A stretch of 64,000 nt of DNA from a bacterium (lineage in GTDB: Bacteria; Bacillota; Clostridia; Oscillospirales; Oscillospiraceae): NCBI GenBank assembly GCA_004562395.1, contig SFQY01000004.1, positions 1 to 64,000 on the forward strand, written 5' to 3'. This document shows positions 36,850-45,150 of the stretch, piece after piece. Under the pieces are notes generated by a model. The model made no database searches. It was not told where the DNA came from and saw nothing but the letters and a program-made list of their open reading frames with translations. How positions within the stretch are numbered: position 1 is the first letter of the stretch; each line of letters starts with the position of its first letter. The translations under genes were made by a program, and so were the position numbers.

Positions 36850-37485
36850 ATGGACCTATCCGGCAAGAAAATCAACTTTTTAGGCGACAGCATCACCTTT
36901 GGCTGCTGCGCCACCGATAACCGGGGCTTCGTGGACATCCTGGCCCGGGACTGCCATCTGGCCGCCGCGAGAAATTATGGCATCGGGGGCACCCGGTATG
37001 CCCGGCAGCGGGTCCCCTCGGAGGAAGCGTCCTACGACCTGGATTTCTGCGGCCGCTTTGCCCAAATGGACCCCGACGCGGATATCATCCTGGTCTTTGG
37101 CGGCGTCAACGACTTCGGCCACGGAGATGCCCCTATGGGCACCGAAGCCGACCGGACTCCGGATACCTTCCTGGGAGCCTGCCATTTTTTGTATCGGGGC
37201 CTGCGGGAGCGTTTCCCCGCTGCCCGGCTCCTGGTGGCGACGCCTCTGCACTGCCGGGACGAGACAGACCCTTCCAGAACCCCGACTCTGGGGGAGTACG
37301 TGGCGGCAATCCGGCGGACTGCTGCCGTCCGGGGCATTGAAGTGCTGGATCTGTACGAAACCAGTGCCCTGGACTTCCGCCGCCCGGAGATCTCCGGACT
37401 GTATTCCACCGACGGTCTTCACCCCAACGATCAGGGACACGCTGTCCTGGCCCGGGAGATCGCTGTGTTCCTCCGGTCCCTGTGA
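36850..37485 (+). CDS. SGNH/GDSL-type hydrolase
   Basis: This 211-residue protein has the SGNH block order: FLGDSITFG with nucleophile Ser14, a Gly in YGIGG, GGVNDFG with Asn, and STDGLHPNDQGH with the catalytic Asp and His near residues 190-196. Enzymes of this type remove acetyl or other acyl groups from sugars and lipids. No signal peptide is seen. Downstream of a beta-mannosidase it may deacetylate imported acetylated manno-oligosaccharides, but this is inference. The ATG at 36850 has AAGGAG nine bases upstream. A strong terminator follows. Confidence 0.85.
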   Translation: MDLSGKKINFLGDSITFGCCATDNRGFVDILARDCHLAAARNYGIGGTRYARQRVPSEEASYDLDFCGRFAQMDPDADIILVFGGVNDFGHGDAPMGTEADRTPDTFLGACHFLYRGLRERFPAARLLVATPLHCRDETDPSRTPTLGEYVAAIRRTAAVRGIEVLDLYETSALDFRRPEISGLYSTDGLHPNDQGHAVLAREIAVFLRSL

Positions 37486-37547
37486 ATCCATCGATCGTTT
37501 CTGTTCTCGCCCTTCCGGGGCCGCGAATATCGTGATTGCGCAAAAGT

Positions 37548-37621
37548 CAGGAGGCTGTCAGGAGCGCCTCGGTTCTCGTCAGAATGAGAACGGAGATGTT
37601 CCTGACAGCCTCCTGTTTTTT
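37548..37621 (+). terminator. Strong intrinsic terminator with 16-bp stem
   Basis: CAGGAGGCTGTCAGGA (37548-37563) pairs perfectly with TCCTGACAGCCTCCTG (37600-37615), with a second small hairpin in the loop (GTTCTCGTC/AATGAGAAC), followed by TTTTTT. It ends plus-strand transcription before the convergent DUF4956 gene. Confidence 0.85.
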
Positions 37622-37634
37622 GGTACAGAGAGTA

Positions 37635-38309
37635 TCAGAAGGTGGCCTCGCCGTCGTGGGCCAGGAGGGAGACGGAGCTGATGCCCTCCAGAGCCATCAC
37701 GTCCTTTACCAGGCGGCTGCCCTCGGCGGTGCGAAGCTCCAGCACCAGGTCCAGGGAGCCGGGGGTCAGGTTCCGGGATTTGACGGTGTAGTGCCGGGCA
37801 TACCGCTCCACGGCGGCGGTGACCCGTTCCTCAGCGTCGGGATCCGAGGCATTCACCACCAGCAGCATGGGGGCCTTCGCCACAGGCATCCGGTCCAGGA
37901 TCAGGATGCCCAGGGTCACCACCACAGAGAGGATCACTGCCACCTGGGCCAGGCCCGCGCCGCAGATGATCCCCACGCTGATGGACCAGAACAGGAACAT
38001 CAGATCCAGAGGATCCTTGATGGCGGTGCGGAACCGGACGATGGACAGGGCGCCCACCATGCCCAGAGACAGCACCACGCTGGACTGCATGGTGAGGATC
38101 AGGGAGGCGGTGATCACGGTGACCCCTGCCAGGGTGATGTTGAAATTCTTGGAGTAGAAGGTCTTCCGGGTGACCACCCGGTAGACGAAGAAGATATACA
38201 GCGCCAGGACACAGGCGATGCCCAGGGCGATGACGATGGTGACGGTGGTGATCTCCGCCGAGGCGAAGCCCTCCAGGAAGGATTTCTTGAAAATGTCTTT
38301 GAAGCTCAT
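37635..38309 (-). CDS. DUF4956 membrane protein
   Basis: This 224-residue protein has three to four membrane segments in the first half (ITTVTIVIALGIACVLALYIF; GVTVITASLILTMQ; MFLFWSISVGIICGAGL). The DUF4956 core RFRTAIKDPLDLMFLFWSIS lies near residue 92, and a soluble C-terminal alpha/beta domain of about 90 residues follows. The family's function is not known. It is the third gene of a CotH-VTC-DUF4956 unit seen repeatedly in Firmicutes, so it probably works with the VTC-domain protein at the membrane. It starts 10 bp after that gene. Confidence 0.85.
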   Translation of the reverse strand: MSFKDIFKKSFLEGFASAEITTVTIVIALGIACVLALYIFFVYRVVTRKTFYSKNFNITLAGVTVITASLILTMQSSVVLSLGMVGALSIVRFRTAIKDPLDLMFLFWSISVGIICGAGLAQVAVILSVVVTLGILILDRMPVAKAPMLLVVNASDPDAEERVTAAVERYARHYTVKSRNLTPGSLDLVLELRTAEGSRLVKDVMALEGISSVSLLAHDGEATF

Positions 38310-38319
38310 GGGAATCTCC

Positions 38320-39012
38320 TTATCTCGTGAATTTTCGGCACAGGTAGTACTTGGAAAAGGCGGTCTGGCGCAGGCTGGAAAGCTGGAGGCTCCGGTAGAT
38401 GAAATCCGGCAGGTAGGCGTCGTATTTCACCTCCAGCAGCTGCTGCCCGGGGGGCATGACCGGCCGATGGGGGATGGACGGCTCCAGAAAAAGGTCTATG
38501 GACCGGCTGGAGCGCAGATTCGTATCCAAAGTGATCCGCACGTTGCCGTTTTGGTACACGTAGGGGATCCGGTCATACTCCACGATCACCACGGGCCGCA
38601 GCCGCCGGGTCAGCATCTGGAGAGTCAGCTTCTGAAGCAGCGGCGGCTGGCTGCCGATGTCGGGTATGGGCTGCCCTGCCATCAGCTGCCGGGTCTGCTC
38701 CGGGGTCAGCGGACAGGCGGTCTTTTGGGTCATGCCCCGCTCCTTGCGCTTGCACTCCAGGGTGATCCGGTCCGGGGAGTGGTTGTAGATCCGGATGCGG
38801 AATTTTTCCCGGGGGTCGATGCCGTCCTCGTTTTCCAGGAAGCAGCGGTTGTCATAGTCGTCAAAGTACAGGCTGCGGATGGTGTAGGCGCCGGTGTCTC
38901 CCGTGTGGCTGTCCGGGGGCAGCAGGTGGTCGATCCGGCTGCGGATCAGGGCCAGCTGGGCGTCGGTGATGTTATACTTCAGTTCGTGGCGGAAGCTTTT
39001 GGGCTCGTTCAT
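38320..39012 (-). CDS. VTC-domain (polyphosphate polymerase-like) protein
   Basis: This 230-residue protein matches the VTC/CYTH-type tunnel fold. It has FRHELKYNIT at the start, YTIRSLYFDDYDN near residue 39, KFRIRIYNHSPDRITLECKRK near residue 65 with the basic tunnel residues, and VIVEYDRIPYV near residue 127. Yeast VTC4 makes polyphosphate with this fold; the activity of bacterial short forms is less certain. The start at 39012 lies inside the end of the CotH gene (41-bp overlap), indicating tight coupling. Polyphosphate synthesis or sensing at the membrane with DUF4956 is a reasonable inference. Confidence 0.85.
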   Translation of the reverse strand: MNEPKSFRHELKYNITDAQLALIRSRIDHLLPPDSHTGDTGAYTIRSLYFDDYDNRCFLENEDGIDPREKFRIRIYNHSPDRITLECKRKERGMTQKTACPLTPEQTRQLMAGQPIPDIGSQPPLLQKLTLQMLTRRLRPVVIVEYDRIPYVYQNGNVRITLDTNLRSSRSIDLFLEPSIPHRPVMPPGQQLLEVKYDAYLPDFIYRSLQLSSLRQTAFSKYYLCRKFTR

Positions 39013-40858
39013 GGGCGTTTCCTCCGTTTCTCCTCCACCGGGACAGATCAATCAAAAACAGAAGGGCGAGGATCCCCAGCAGCCCCGCCAGGGGCGCCAT
39101 GGTCCACAGGGGAAGCGAACCGGAACCGCGCTGGGACTGCTCTTCCTCCTGCTGGGATTCCCACACGGGGCAGAAGGTCAGATCGGACACAATGGGCTGG
39201 TAAGGATCAAAGGACTCGCCGGTTCCGGCTACCCGGTATCCGGCGAAGCGTCCCTGCTCCGTGTCGGTGTAGCCGTATTCATAGGACAGACTCTGTCCCC
39301 GGGGGACGGCATAGCACCGCCAGACACCGCCGGGATCCGCCTCCTGAACGAGACAGTAATCGGTGTCCCCGAAGAAGTAGTCGTCCAGAAATTCCAGCCG
39401 CCGGATCAGTCCCTCCCGGATGATCTCCGGCTGCCCGGAGCCCGAATCCATGGCCCAGCGCAGGGCGTTCAGCCTGGCGGCCTGGGTGATCCGGCCGGGG
39501 TAGCTGTCCAGGGTGCTTTCCAGCAGCCGCTCCACGCCGGGACGGAACAGCTCCCGGTACTGCCGCAGCACCTCGGCGCGGAATGCTTCCTTGTTCCAAA
39601 GGGCGGCGTACAGAGGGGAATCCTCCTCCGACCAAAGATGGGGCCGCCCAGCCCAAAGGGTGTTGGGCGGAAAATAGCCCCGGGAGAGGGTGTTGTCCAT
39701 ATCCCAGATGGGACCGGCGTAAATTTTCCCGGAATCGGAGCCGCCGTCATAGTAGAAAAACTGGCTCAGGGAGCCGCCGTCAAAATTGCAGAAAACCTCG
39801 TCAATGAGGTACCGGGCGGCCCAGGATTCCAGATCGATCAGCTCCAAATAGGATTTGCCTGTGACGCTGTCCACTCCGTCCGGAGCCAGCACCGCGTTTT
39901 CCAGGGACTGCAGCATGGCCTGGACGGTGTCCTTGCTGAGGGCGGAGTCCTGGATCCGGAAGGCCAGAGCCCCGGACCGGTCGGTGCTGACGAAGGAGAG
40001 ATTCTGCTCCTCCAGCCGTGAGCGCAGCTCCATGGATACCAGGAAGCTGCTGCCCTGGGAGATGTTCACCCGCTGGGGATGGATTTCGTTGCGGGTGGTC
40101 AACAGGTAAAGCCCCGCGTACTGACCGTTGAGATACAGGTCCACCCACTGACACCGGGGAGAATAGGCCAGGCCCAATTCCTGGGCAAAGTCGTAGACGA
40201 TCTTGTTTCGCAGGTTGGAGGAATCATAGGGATTGGACAAAAGGATCCAGTTCCGGGCGGCGCCCATGCCCAGCAGGTCTGCCTCCTGGGACAGAGTCAG
40301 GCTGTAGGGCTTCTTCTGGCTGAGCCAGGTGGCATTGCCCCGGCCTTTCAGGGTGTCCAGATTGCCCCGGCATTCCAGAGCGCCATCCTGGGCGTACAAC
40401 CGGAGAATTCCGGATTCCTCGTTGCCCTTCTGGGCGTGGATGTAGTCCATGCTGCCGCTGGCGGTGTCGATGTACAACGTGGGCAGGGACTGGGACTGAA
40501 GGAAGGTCACGCGGAGCTGCCTGGTGTTCCCCTTTTCGGAGTAGGAGAGGGTATAGAGGGTGTCCGTCCGGAGGGTTTCACAGGACAGGCCGCCCTTCAG
40601 GGACCTGCCCTCCAGCGCCGCGCCGCTGCGTCCGGACCGGAGCTGTGCCTGGGAGAGCCGGGCATAGCTGGGAAGAAAGAGGTACAGGTCTCCCTGCCCG
40701 TCCTCCCAGCAGTCAATGGTTTCGGAGCCGCTGCCGGAGGGAAGAACCAGAGAAAGCAGAGGGCCTGCCTCCGGGGTCCGGTCCAGAAGACCCAGAAACA
40801 GGGCCAGCCCCAGAAACAGGACTGTCATAAGGAAAAGAATGCGTTTACCGCTTTTCAT
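38972..40858 (-). CDS. CotH kinase family membrane protein
   Basis: This 628-residue protein has an N-terminal membrane anchor (about residues 7-25) and a C-terminal membrane helix (WTMAPLAGLLGILALLFL). Between them lies a CotH protein-kinase-like domain with GRGNATWLSQKKPYSL, SNPYDSSNLRNKIVYDFA, VDLYLNGQYAGLYLL and the metal-binding IWDMDNTLSRG. Bacillus CotH phosphorylates spore-coat proteins. The form here would face outside the cytoplasm, so its target is probably a surface protein. The start at 40858 follows AGGTGA. It heads the CotH-VTC-DUF4956 operon. The ATP-like donor outside the cell is unexplained; polyphosphate from its neighbours is a speculative link. Confidence 0.88.
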   Translation of the reverse strand: MKSGKRILFLMTVLFLGLALFLGLLDRTPEAGPLLSLVLPSGSGSETIDCWEDGQGDLYLFLPSYARLSQAQLRSGRSGAALEGRSLKGGLSCETLRTDTLYTLSYSEKGNTRQLRVTFLQSQSLPTLYIDTASGSMDYIHAQKGNEESGILRLYAQDGALECRGNLDTLKGRGNATWLSQKKPYSLTLSQEADLLGMGAARNWILLSNPYDSSNLRNKIVYDFAQELGLAYSPRCQWVDLYLNGQYAGLYLLTTRNEIHPQRVNISQGSSFLVSMELRSRLEEQNLSFVSTDRSGALAFRIQDSALSKDTVQAMLQSLENAVLAPDGVDSVTGKSYLELIDLESWAARYLIDEVFCNFDGGSLSQFFYYDGGSDSGKIYAGPIWDMDNTLSRGYFPPNTLWAGRPHLWSEEDSPLYAALWNKEAFRAEVLRQYRELFRPGVERLLESTLDSYPGRITQAARLNALRWAMDSGSGQPEIIREGLIRRLEFLDDYFFGDTDYCLVQEADPGGVWRCYAVPRGQSLSYEYGYTDTEQGRFAGYRVAGTGESFDPYQPIVSDLTFCPVWESQQEEEQSQRGSGSLPLWTMAPLAGLLGILALLFLIDLSRWRRNGGNAHERAQKLPPRTEV

Positions 40859-40921
40859 GAGCGTCACCTGAAATCGGCGGATTTCCGGTTTTTTCCGGAA
40901 AAACTGCCGGTAATTGCTTTC

Positions 40922-40950
40922 AATATACCACATTCGGCCCCCCGCGTCAA
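40922..40950 (-). promoter_or_regulatory. Promoter of the CotH-VTC-DUF4956 operon
   Basis: On the minus strand TTGACG (40945-40950) and TATATT (40922-40927) are 17 bp apart, about 65 bp upstream of the CotH start. Confidence 0.65.
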
Positions 40951-41051
40951 TATCGCCCGCTGGGGACAGGGCGAAATGTCCCTATCCGTTCGTGCCGGAA
41001 ACGGGCATGTTTCCCTTTTTTCGGCGCGTCAAAATACGCCTGTTTCCGCCC

Positions 41052-41080
41052 TTGCGGTCCGGGGGAAAATGGAGTATCAT
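41052..41080 (+). promoter_or_regulatory. Candidate promoter of the small membrane-protein gene
   Basis: TTGCGG (41052-41057) and TATCAT (41075-41080) are 17 bp apart, 24 bp before the ATG at 41105. Confidence 0.5.
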
Positions 41081-41104
41081 AAAAAGAAAACGGGAGGTGT
41101 TTTG

Positions 41105-41653
41105 ATGAAACGGAGAATGACGGTAACCATTCCGGTCCGGCACCCGGCGGCGGTTTTGGCCTGTGTGCTGCTGGCCCTGTCAGGACTGATGCGGCTGGCC
41201 TACTACCTGCCCCAGAGCATGGACGGCTTTACCCTATGGGTCCGGCTGGTGCTGCCTGTGGCAGCCTCGGCGGTGTTTGTGGCGGGGATGACGGCGGCGG
41301 GAGGCCGGTACGCCCGGCCCTGCGTTCTGACGGCCCTGGCCCTGGGGGTGGCGTTTTTCCTGCTGAAGGCCACCACCTTCACGCCTCTGCACCGGGGACT
41401 GTGTACCCTGCTGTATCTGACGGTGCTGGCCCTGTTTTCCGCTACGATGCTGGGGTGGCTGCCCACCAAGAAGCTGCTCTACCCGCTGTTCGGCCTGCCT
41501 CTTATATACCACCTGCTGGTGGAGGACCCGGGCAAATATTTCCTCGCCGATCCCCCGGTACCGGTCTGGGACTGGCTGCCGGAGCTGAGCGTGCTGTGCA
41601 TCATGGCAGGACTCCTGAGCCTGTCCGTCAGCCTGAAAACAGAACGCCTCTGA
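41105..41653 (+). CDS. Small integral membrane protein, unknown function
   Basis: This 182-residue protein has five hydrophobic segments (starting near residues 14, 45, 72, 97 and 160) and short charged loops; it matches no family I recognise. GGGAGGTG precedes the ATG at 41105. A much longer open frame begins at 40079, but its first part is only the shadow of the CotH gene on the other strand. It is transcribed alone, divergently from the CotH operon, and ends at a clear terminator. A role in the envelope is all that can be suggested. Confidence 0.7.
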   Translation: MKRRMTVTIPVRHPAAVLACVLLALSGLMRLAYYLPQSMDGFTLWVRLVLPVAASAVFVAGMTAAGGRYARPCVLTALALGVAFFLLKATTFTPLHRGLCTLLYLTVLALFSATMLGWLPTKKLLYPLFGLPLIYHLLVEDPGKYFLADPPVPVWDWLPELSVLCIMAGLLSLSVSLKTERL

Positions 41654-41719
41654 CCGCCCCGCCGTCATCCCCAAAGGACCGTTCCAAAGATCTTCCGCTG
41701 CTTATCCGATAGGAACAGC

Positions 41720-41769
41720 AATCCCCTCCCGCCTTAACCGGATGCTTCCGGCCAAAGCGGGAGGGGATT
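41720..41769 (+). terminator. Intrinsic terminator after the small membrane-protein gene
   Basis: AATCCCCTCCCGC (41720-41732) pairs with GCGGGAGGGGATT (41757-41769), with an inner CCGGATGCTTCCGG hairpin, followed by TTCTTCCTTTT. The sequence on to 41877 contains a lone GATCGTTT terminus at 41814-41830 and no gene. Confidence 0.75.
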
Positions 41770-41877
41770 TTCTTCCTTTTGCAGCCCTTCGCCGCGGCGG
41801 AGCTTTTGGCGCAGCGGATCGTTTATCGCGATAACAGACGCACCCCGCGTCAACAATCGGTATACCCGGAGGCAGTG

Positions 41878-43164
41878 TCAAAAGCTGCCGGGGGAGATGG
41901 GGGTCGTGGAGGCCAGACTGGGGTCCGTGGACAGGGTGTACGTATAATACCAGTAGTAGGTGGTGTAGGTGATCGTCTGCATCTCGAAGGTTCCGGTGTA
42001 GGAATAGTAGGAGCCGTCGGGGCCGAACAGGGCGTTCTGGTCAATGCCGTACCAGTCCTTGCCCGTTGCCAGCTTCACCCGGTATTTGCCGCTCTGGACC
42101 TTGATGGTGGACTCTTCTCCGGCCCGGATGTAGACCAGAATGTAGTTTTCGGGGTTGTCCAGCTGTTCGATCTTCACACAGGCGTCCTGATCGCCGCCTT
42201 TGAAGGTGAATTGGTTTCTGCCTGCCGGGGAGGTCTGCTTGAGAATCGCGCCGTTTCCGGGCCGGGAGAAGATCTGCTGCAGCTTTCCCCGGTACTGGCC
42301 TGCCAGCGCGGCAAAATCATCGGCGTAGTAGCTGCCCACGTATTCCCGGAAAAGCTCTCCCTGGTCCAGCAGCCGCAGAGCGTCTGCGTATTCCCCGCCG
42401 GTGAACAGGCTGCCGGCGGTTTTCGTCAGATCGTTGGTCAGATCCCGGTTCAGAGCGGTCTTGCCGGCGGCGTCCAGCTTTTCCAGAGTTTGGCCGTAGG
42501 ACTGCTTCGCCTCGTCAAACTGACCGCTGACCACCAGATTGAGGATGTCCCGGAGGAAGCTGTCCGGATGGTTCAGCAGGTCGGCCTGGGCCTGTTCCAG
42601 CTCCCCGATCCGGTCTTTTGCCGCCTGGAGGGTCGTCCGGCAGCCGGAGAGCCGGCCGGAGATATCGTATACCTCCGCTTCCGCCAGCACCGCTTCCGCC
42701 GCGTCCACCTCGGCACGCTGATCGAGGCGCTGGATCTGCCCCAGGGCGTTTATCTGCTCCTCCGCCTGGGAGATCAGCTGGCTCTGACGGGCCAGCTCCT
42801 GGTTGGCGTCAGCCAGCTTCCGGGCGTTTTTTACCTGAAGCTGCTTTTCGGAGGACAGCCCCCGGAACAGCTCCGATGCCTTGGAAATGCGTTCCTCCTC
42901 CGCCCAGGTGACCTCCCCGATCCGGTCAATGGCCCGCTCCACCCGCGCCACGGAGCGGGAATAGATCCCCCAGGCTCCGGCTGCGGCGATCAGAAGGACA
43001 ATGACGATCCCCGGAATCAGCCGCTTTCCCTTCCCCGGGTTCCCGGGCTTCCGGGAACCGGCCTGCTTTGTTTCCGGACCGCTCCCATTCAGCGGGCTTC
43101 CGCACTGGCCGCAGAATTTGGCCTGATCAGGATTTTCGTGGCTGCATACTGTGCATTTTTTCAT
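41878..43164 (-). CDS. Zinc-ribbon, single-membrane-span protein with coiled-coil stalk
   Basis: This 428-residue protein starts with a zinc ribbon (CTVCSHENPDQAKFCGQCG, cysteines at 4, 7, 18 and 21), a basic linker and one membrane helix (about residues 49-68). A long helical, Gln/Glu/Ala-rich region follows (residues 75-200) and a C-terminal beta-rich domain with GKYRVKLATGKDWYG and a Tyr/Thr-rich end. The ribbon should be inside the cell and the stalk and beta domain outside. It is the last gene of the run that starts with the PP2C gene at 50373. Its function is unknown; a structural or sensory role in the kinase locus is inferred. Confidence 0.75.
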   Translation of the reverse strand: MKKCTVCSHENPDQAKFCGQCGSPLNGSGPETKQAGSRKPGNPGKGKRLIPGIVIVLLIAAAGAWGIYSRSVARVERAIDRIGEVTWAEEERISKASELFRGLSSEKQLQVKNARKLADANQELARQSQLISQAEEQINALGQIQRLDQRAEVDAAEAVLAEAEVYDISGRLSGCRTTLQAAKDRIGELEQAQADLLNHPDSFLRDILNLVVSGQFDEAKQSYGQTLEKLDAAGKTALNRDLTNDLTKTAGSLFTGGEYADALRLLDQGELFREYVGSYYADDFAALAGQYRGKLQQIFSRPGNGAILKQTSPAGRNQFTFKGGDQDACVKIEQLDNPENYILVYIRAGEESTIKVQSGKYRVKLATGKDWYGIDQNALFGPDGSYYSYTGTFEMQTITYTTYYWYYTYTLSTDPSLASTTPISPGSF

Positions 43165-43272
43165 ATGTACGTCTCCCTGTTAAAAATTCCTGTTGCCCAT
43201 GAATCGCCGGGACCTGATTACGCAGCGGAAAGCAGACCGGAAAGGCTGCCTGCCTTTCATGGCCTGCCGGTA

Positions 43273-43914
43273 TTATGTCAACGGGTGGCCGCACTCCGTG
43301 CAGAAGCGGTTCCCCTGGTTATCCACCTTCCCGCAGCCCGGGCAGACAACGCCCTGGGGAGCGGCCGGCTGGAAGTCTCCGAAGGCCACGGGGGTCCTGC
43401 AATAGGCGCAGAACCGGGCGCCGGGCTCCAGCTCCCTGCCGCACTTGGAGCATCTTCCGGCCGGATCTGCTTTTTTCAGCGGCGTGCGGCAGAAGAAACA
43501 CTGCTCCGCGTTTTTTTCGGTCATTTTCCCGCACTTGGGGCACCGGGTATAATTGCCAAAATCGATCACAGGCAGCTTTGTGGCGCACTGGCTGCAGTAG
43601 ATGGAGCCCTTGGGTGCTTCGAAGCCGCACTTGGGGCAGGCGACGATCCCCTTTATCAGCTGAATCTGAAGCCGCAGGGCCTGAACGGCCTTGGAGGAAG
43701 CCTCAATCAGCTGCATCTGATCCGGATATTGGGCCCGGCACGCCTGCCGATCCTGGTCCGCGTATGCCCTGCCGATCCTGGCGTAAGCGCCGTCGATTTT
43801 CTTTGCTTCGGCATCGATTTCTTCCTGTATTTTCGCTGTTTCCGCCTGAATGCTGAAATCCCCCCTGGAAGCGGGATTTGCAGAATTCGAGATCTTTTTG
43901 TCACGCCATCCCAT
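43273..43914 (-). CDS. Soluble protein with multiple zinc ribbons
   Basis: This 213-residue protein has an N-terminal helical, charged part (AETAKIQEEIDAEAKKID) and then at least four Cys-X2-Cys ribbon halves: CPKCG near residue 92, CSQC, CPKCGKM, CFFC, CSKCGRE, CAYC, CPGCG and CTECG. No membrane segment is seen. Such double zinc ribbon arrays often act as protein adaptors. The ATG at 43914 was chosen because GGAGG lies eight bases upstream. It sits between two other zinc-ribbon genes of the kinase locus, 108 bp from the next and separated from the previous one by a repeat element. Confidence 0.75.
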   Translation of the reverse strand: MGWRDKKISNSANPASRGDFSIQAETAKIQEEIDAEAKKIDGAYARIGRAYADQDRQACRAQYPDQMQLIEASSKAVQALRLQIQLIKGIVACPKCGFEAPKGSIYCSQCATKLPVIDFGNYTRCPKCGKMTEKNAEQCFFCRTPLKKADPAGRCSKCGRELEPGARFCAYCRTPVAFGDFQPAAPQGVVCPGCGKVDNQGNRFCTECGHPLT

Positions 43915-43950
43915 ATGTTTTTCCTCCATTTCCTTTATTGAAATCCTTGC

Positions 43951-44183
43951 GAAAGGATCGTTTCTGCCTTAAATGATCGTTTAGCGCTCCGATGGTTGCT
44001 GCGCACCCACAAGGCTCCCTCTGATGAGGGAGCTGGCGCGAAGCGACTGAGGGAGAGAAAATGTTCCGTCTTTTCCCGTATTTACCAAGAATTCAAAAGG
44101 TTTCAGCCTTTCTCTCCCCCAGTCAGCTTCGCTGACAGCCCCCTCGTCAGAGGGGGCCTTGGGGGACGCGAAACGATCATTTC
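43951..44183. repeat. GATCGTTT-family inverted-repeat element inside the kinase locus
   Basis: TTAAATGATCGTTTAGCGC (43969-43987) and GACGCGAAACGATCATTTC (44165-44183) form the termini, with an extra GAAAGGATCGTTTC at 43951-43964. The arms are imperfect inverted copies of each other, with CTCCCTCTGATGAGGGAGCT facing AGCCCCCTCGTCAGAGGG. The right arm recurs at 24166-24215 in the opposite orientation. It separates the 44216 gene from the 43273 gene without coding anything. Confidence 0.8.
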
Positions 44184-44215
44184 TATGTCGCCATACGCGG
44201 CTTTTGGGGCGAAGA

Positions 44216-45121
44216 TCAGCTGCTTTCCCGATCGGTGCCGGCGGGATGGACGGAAAAACCGATCCCGTTTTCGTAAGCCGTGGAGCTTAATTCGGTGGAC
44301 AGGTACACCACCTCATATGTCAGCTCATGATACTGAAAATTCCCGAAATAGTCTCCCTGGTCATAGGCGTTCTGCAAAGCGGCCAGGGAAAGGACCAGAA
44401 CGGTATCCACTCCGTCTTCGTCCAGCTTGGGATCACAGGCCTTGAAAAACGCTTCAAGCCCCCTGGGACTGTCCGAATTCCCCTTTTCCGCGAAGAAGTA
44501 GATGCTGACGCAGTATACATCCCTTTCGTCCCATTCCTCCCGGGTCGCCCCGGACAGGTCGGGGTGCAGAAAGCTGATCAGGATGTCCTGTCCGTCGCCG
44601 CAGTGGAAATCCACCAGCATGACCTGCTCACTGTCTCTGAGTTCGTAGTCACACGCCCCGTATTCATCGCGCACCAGGGCCGAGTACCGGTCCAGAAACT
44701 CATGGGGCGTGAAGAGAAATTCTCCCTCTTCCGTCAGGGTATCCAGCGCCTCCGTACCGCTGTCCAGCAGCAGACCGCAGCGGGTGCAGGTCACCCGACT
44801 TTTCCTCCGGCCCAGGACGGGGTCCGTGGAGATCCTCGGCTCGCCGGGGGAATGGCCCAGGGGCTCCCCTCTGACGGCGCCGCAGCGTGAGCAGGTTTCC
44901 GCCTGGGTGCAGGCTGCCGGTGCCCATTGGTGGCGGCAGGGGAGAAGTCTCTTCCCGCCGAATACCGGCACCAGCGCCAGTAGCATGAGGATCAGAAGTC
45001 CGATCACGACCCATTTTCCGGCCCGTTTCTTTTTCCCGCCCCTTCGGGGTGGGTCACAGTTGGGGCACAGACCGGTTTGGGGATCCAGCCGTGTGCCGCA
45101 TTTTCCGCAGAAATTCGCCAT
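44216..45121 (-). CDS. Zinc-ribbon membrane protein with treble-clef-like repeat
   Basis: This 301-residue protein has an N-terminal ribbon (FCGKCGTRLDPQTGLCPNC), a Lys/Arg linker and one membrane helix (about residues 36-54). A segment with CRHQWAPAACTQAETCSRCG (about residues 62-81) and a second CTRCG follows, then an alpha/beta domain of about 170 residues with no match I recognise. Tandem C-H-C-C segments like this are common in surface proteins of gut Firmicutes. It follows the related gene at 45151-46167 by 29 bp and shares its N-terminal design. Confidence 0.72.
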   Translation of the reverse strand: MANFCGKCGTRLDPQTGLCPNCDPPRRGGKKKRAGKWVVIGLLILMLLALVPVFGGKRLLPCRHQWAPAACTQAETCSRCGAVRGEPLGHSPGEPRISTDPVLGRRKSRVTCTRCGLLLDSGTEALDTLTEEGEFLFTPHEFLDRYSALVRDEYGACDYELRDSEQVMLVDFHCGDGQDILISFLHPDLSGATREEWDERDVYCVSIYFFAEKGNSDSPRGLEAFFKACDPKLDEDGVDTVLVLSLAALQNAYDQGDYFGNFQYHELTYEVVYLSTELSSTAYENGIGFSVHPAGTDRESS

Positions 45122-45150
45122 GGAACATCCTCCTTTTCCCCTGCCGGGCG

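Noticed and set aside
40079..41104. 5' extension of the small membrane-protein frame
   Set aside because: This part is antisense to CotH; a ribosome site and promoter place the real start at 41105.
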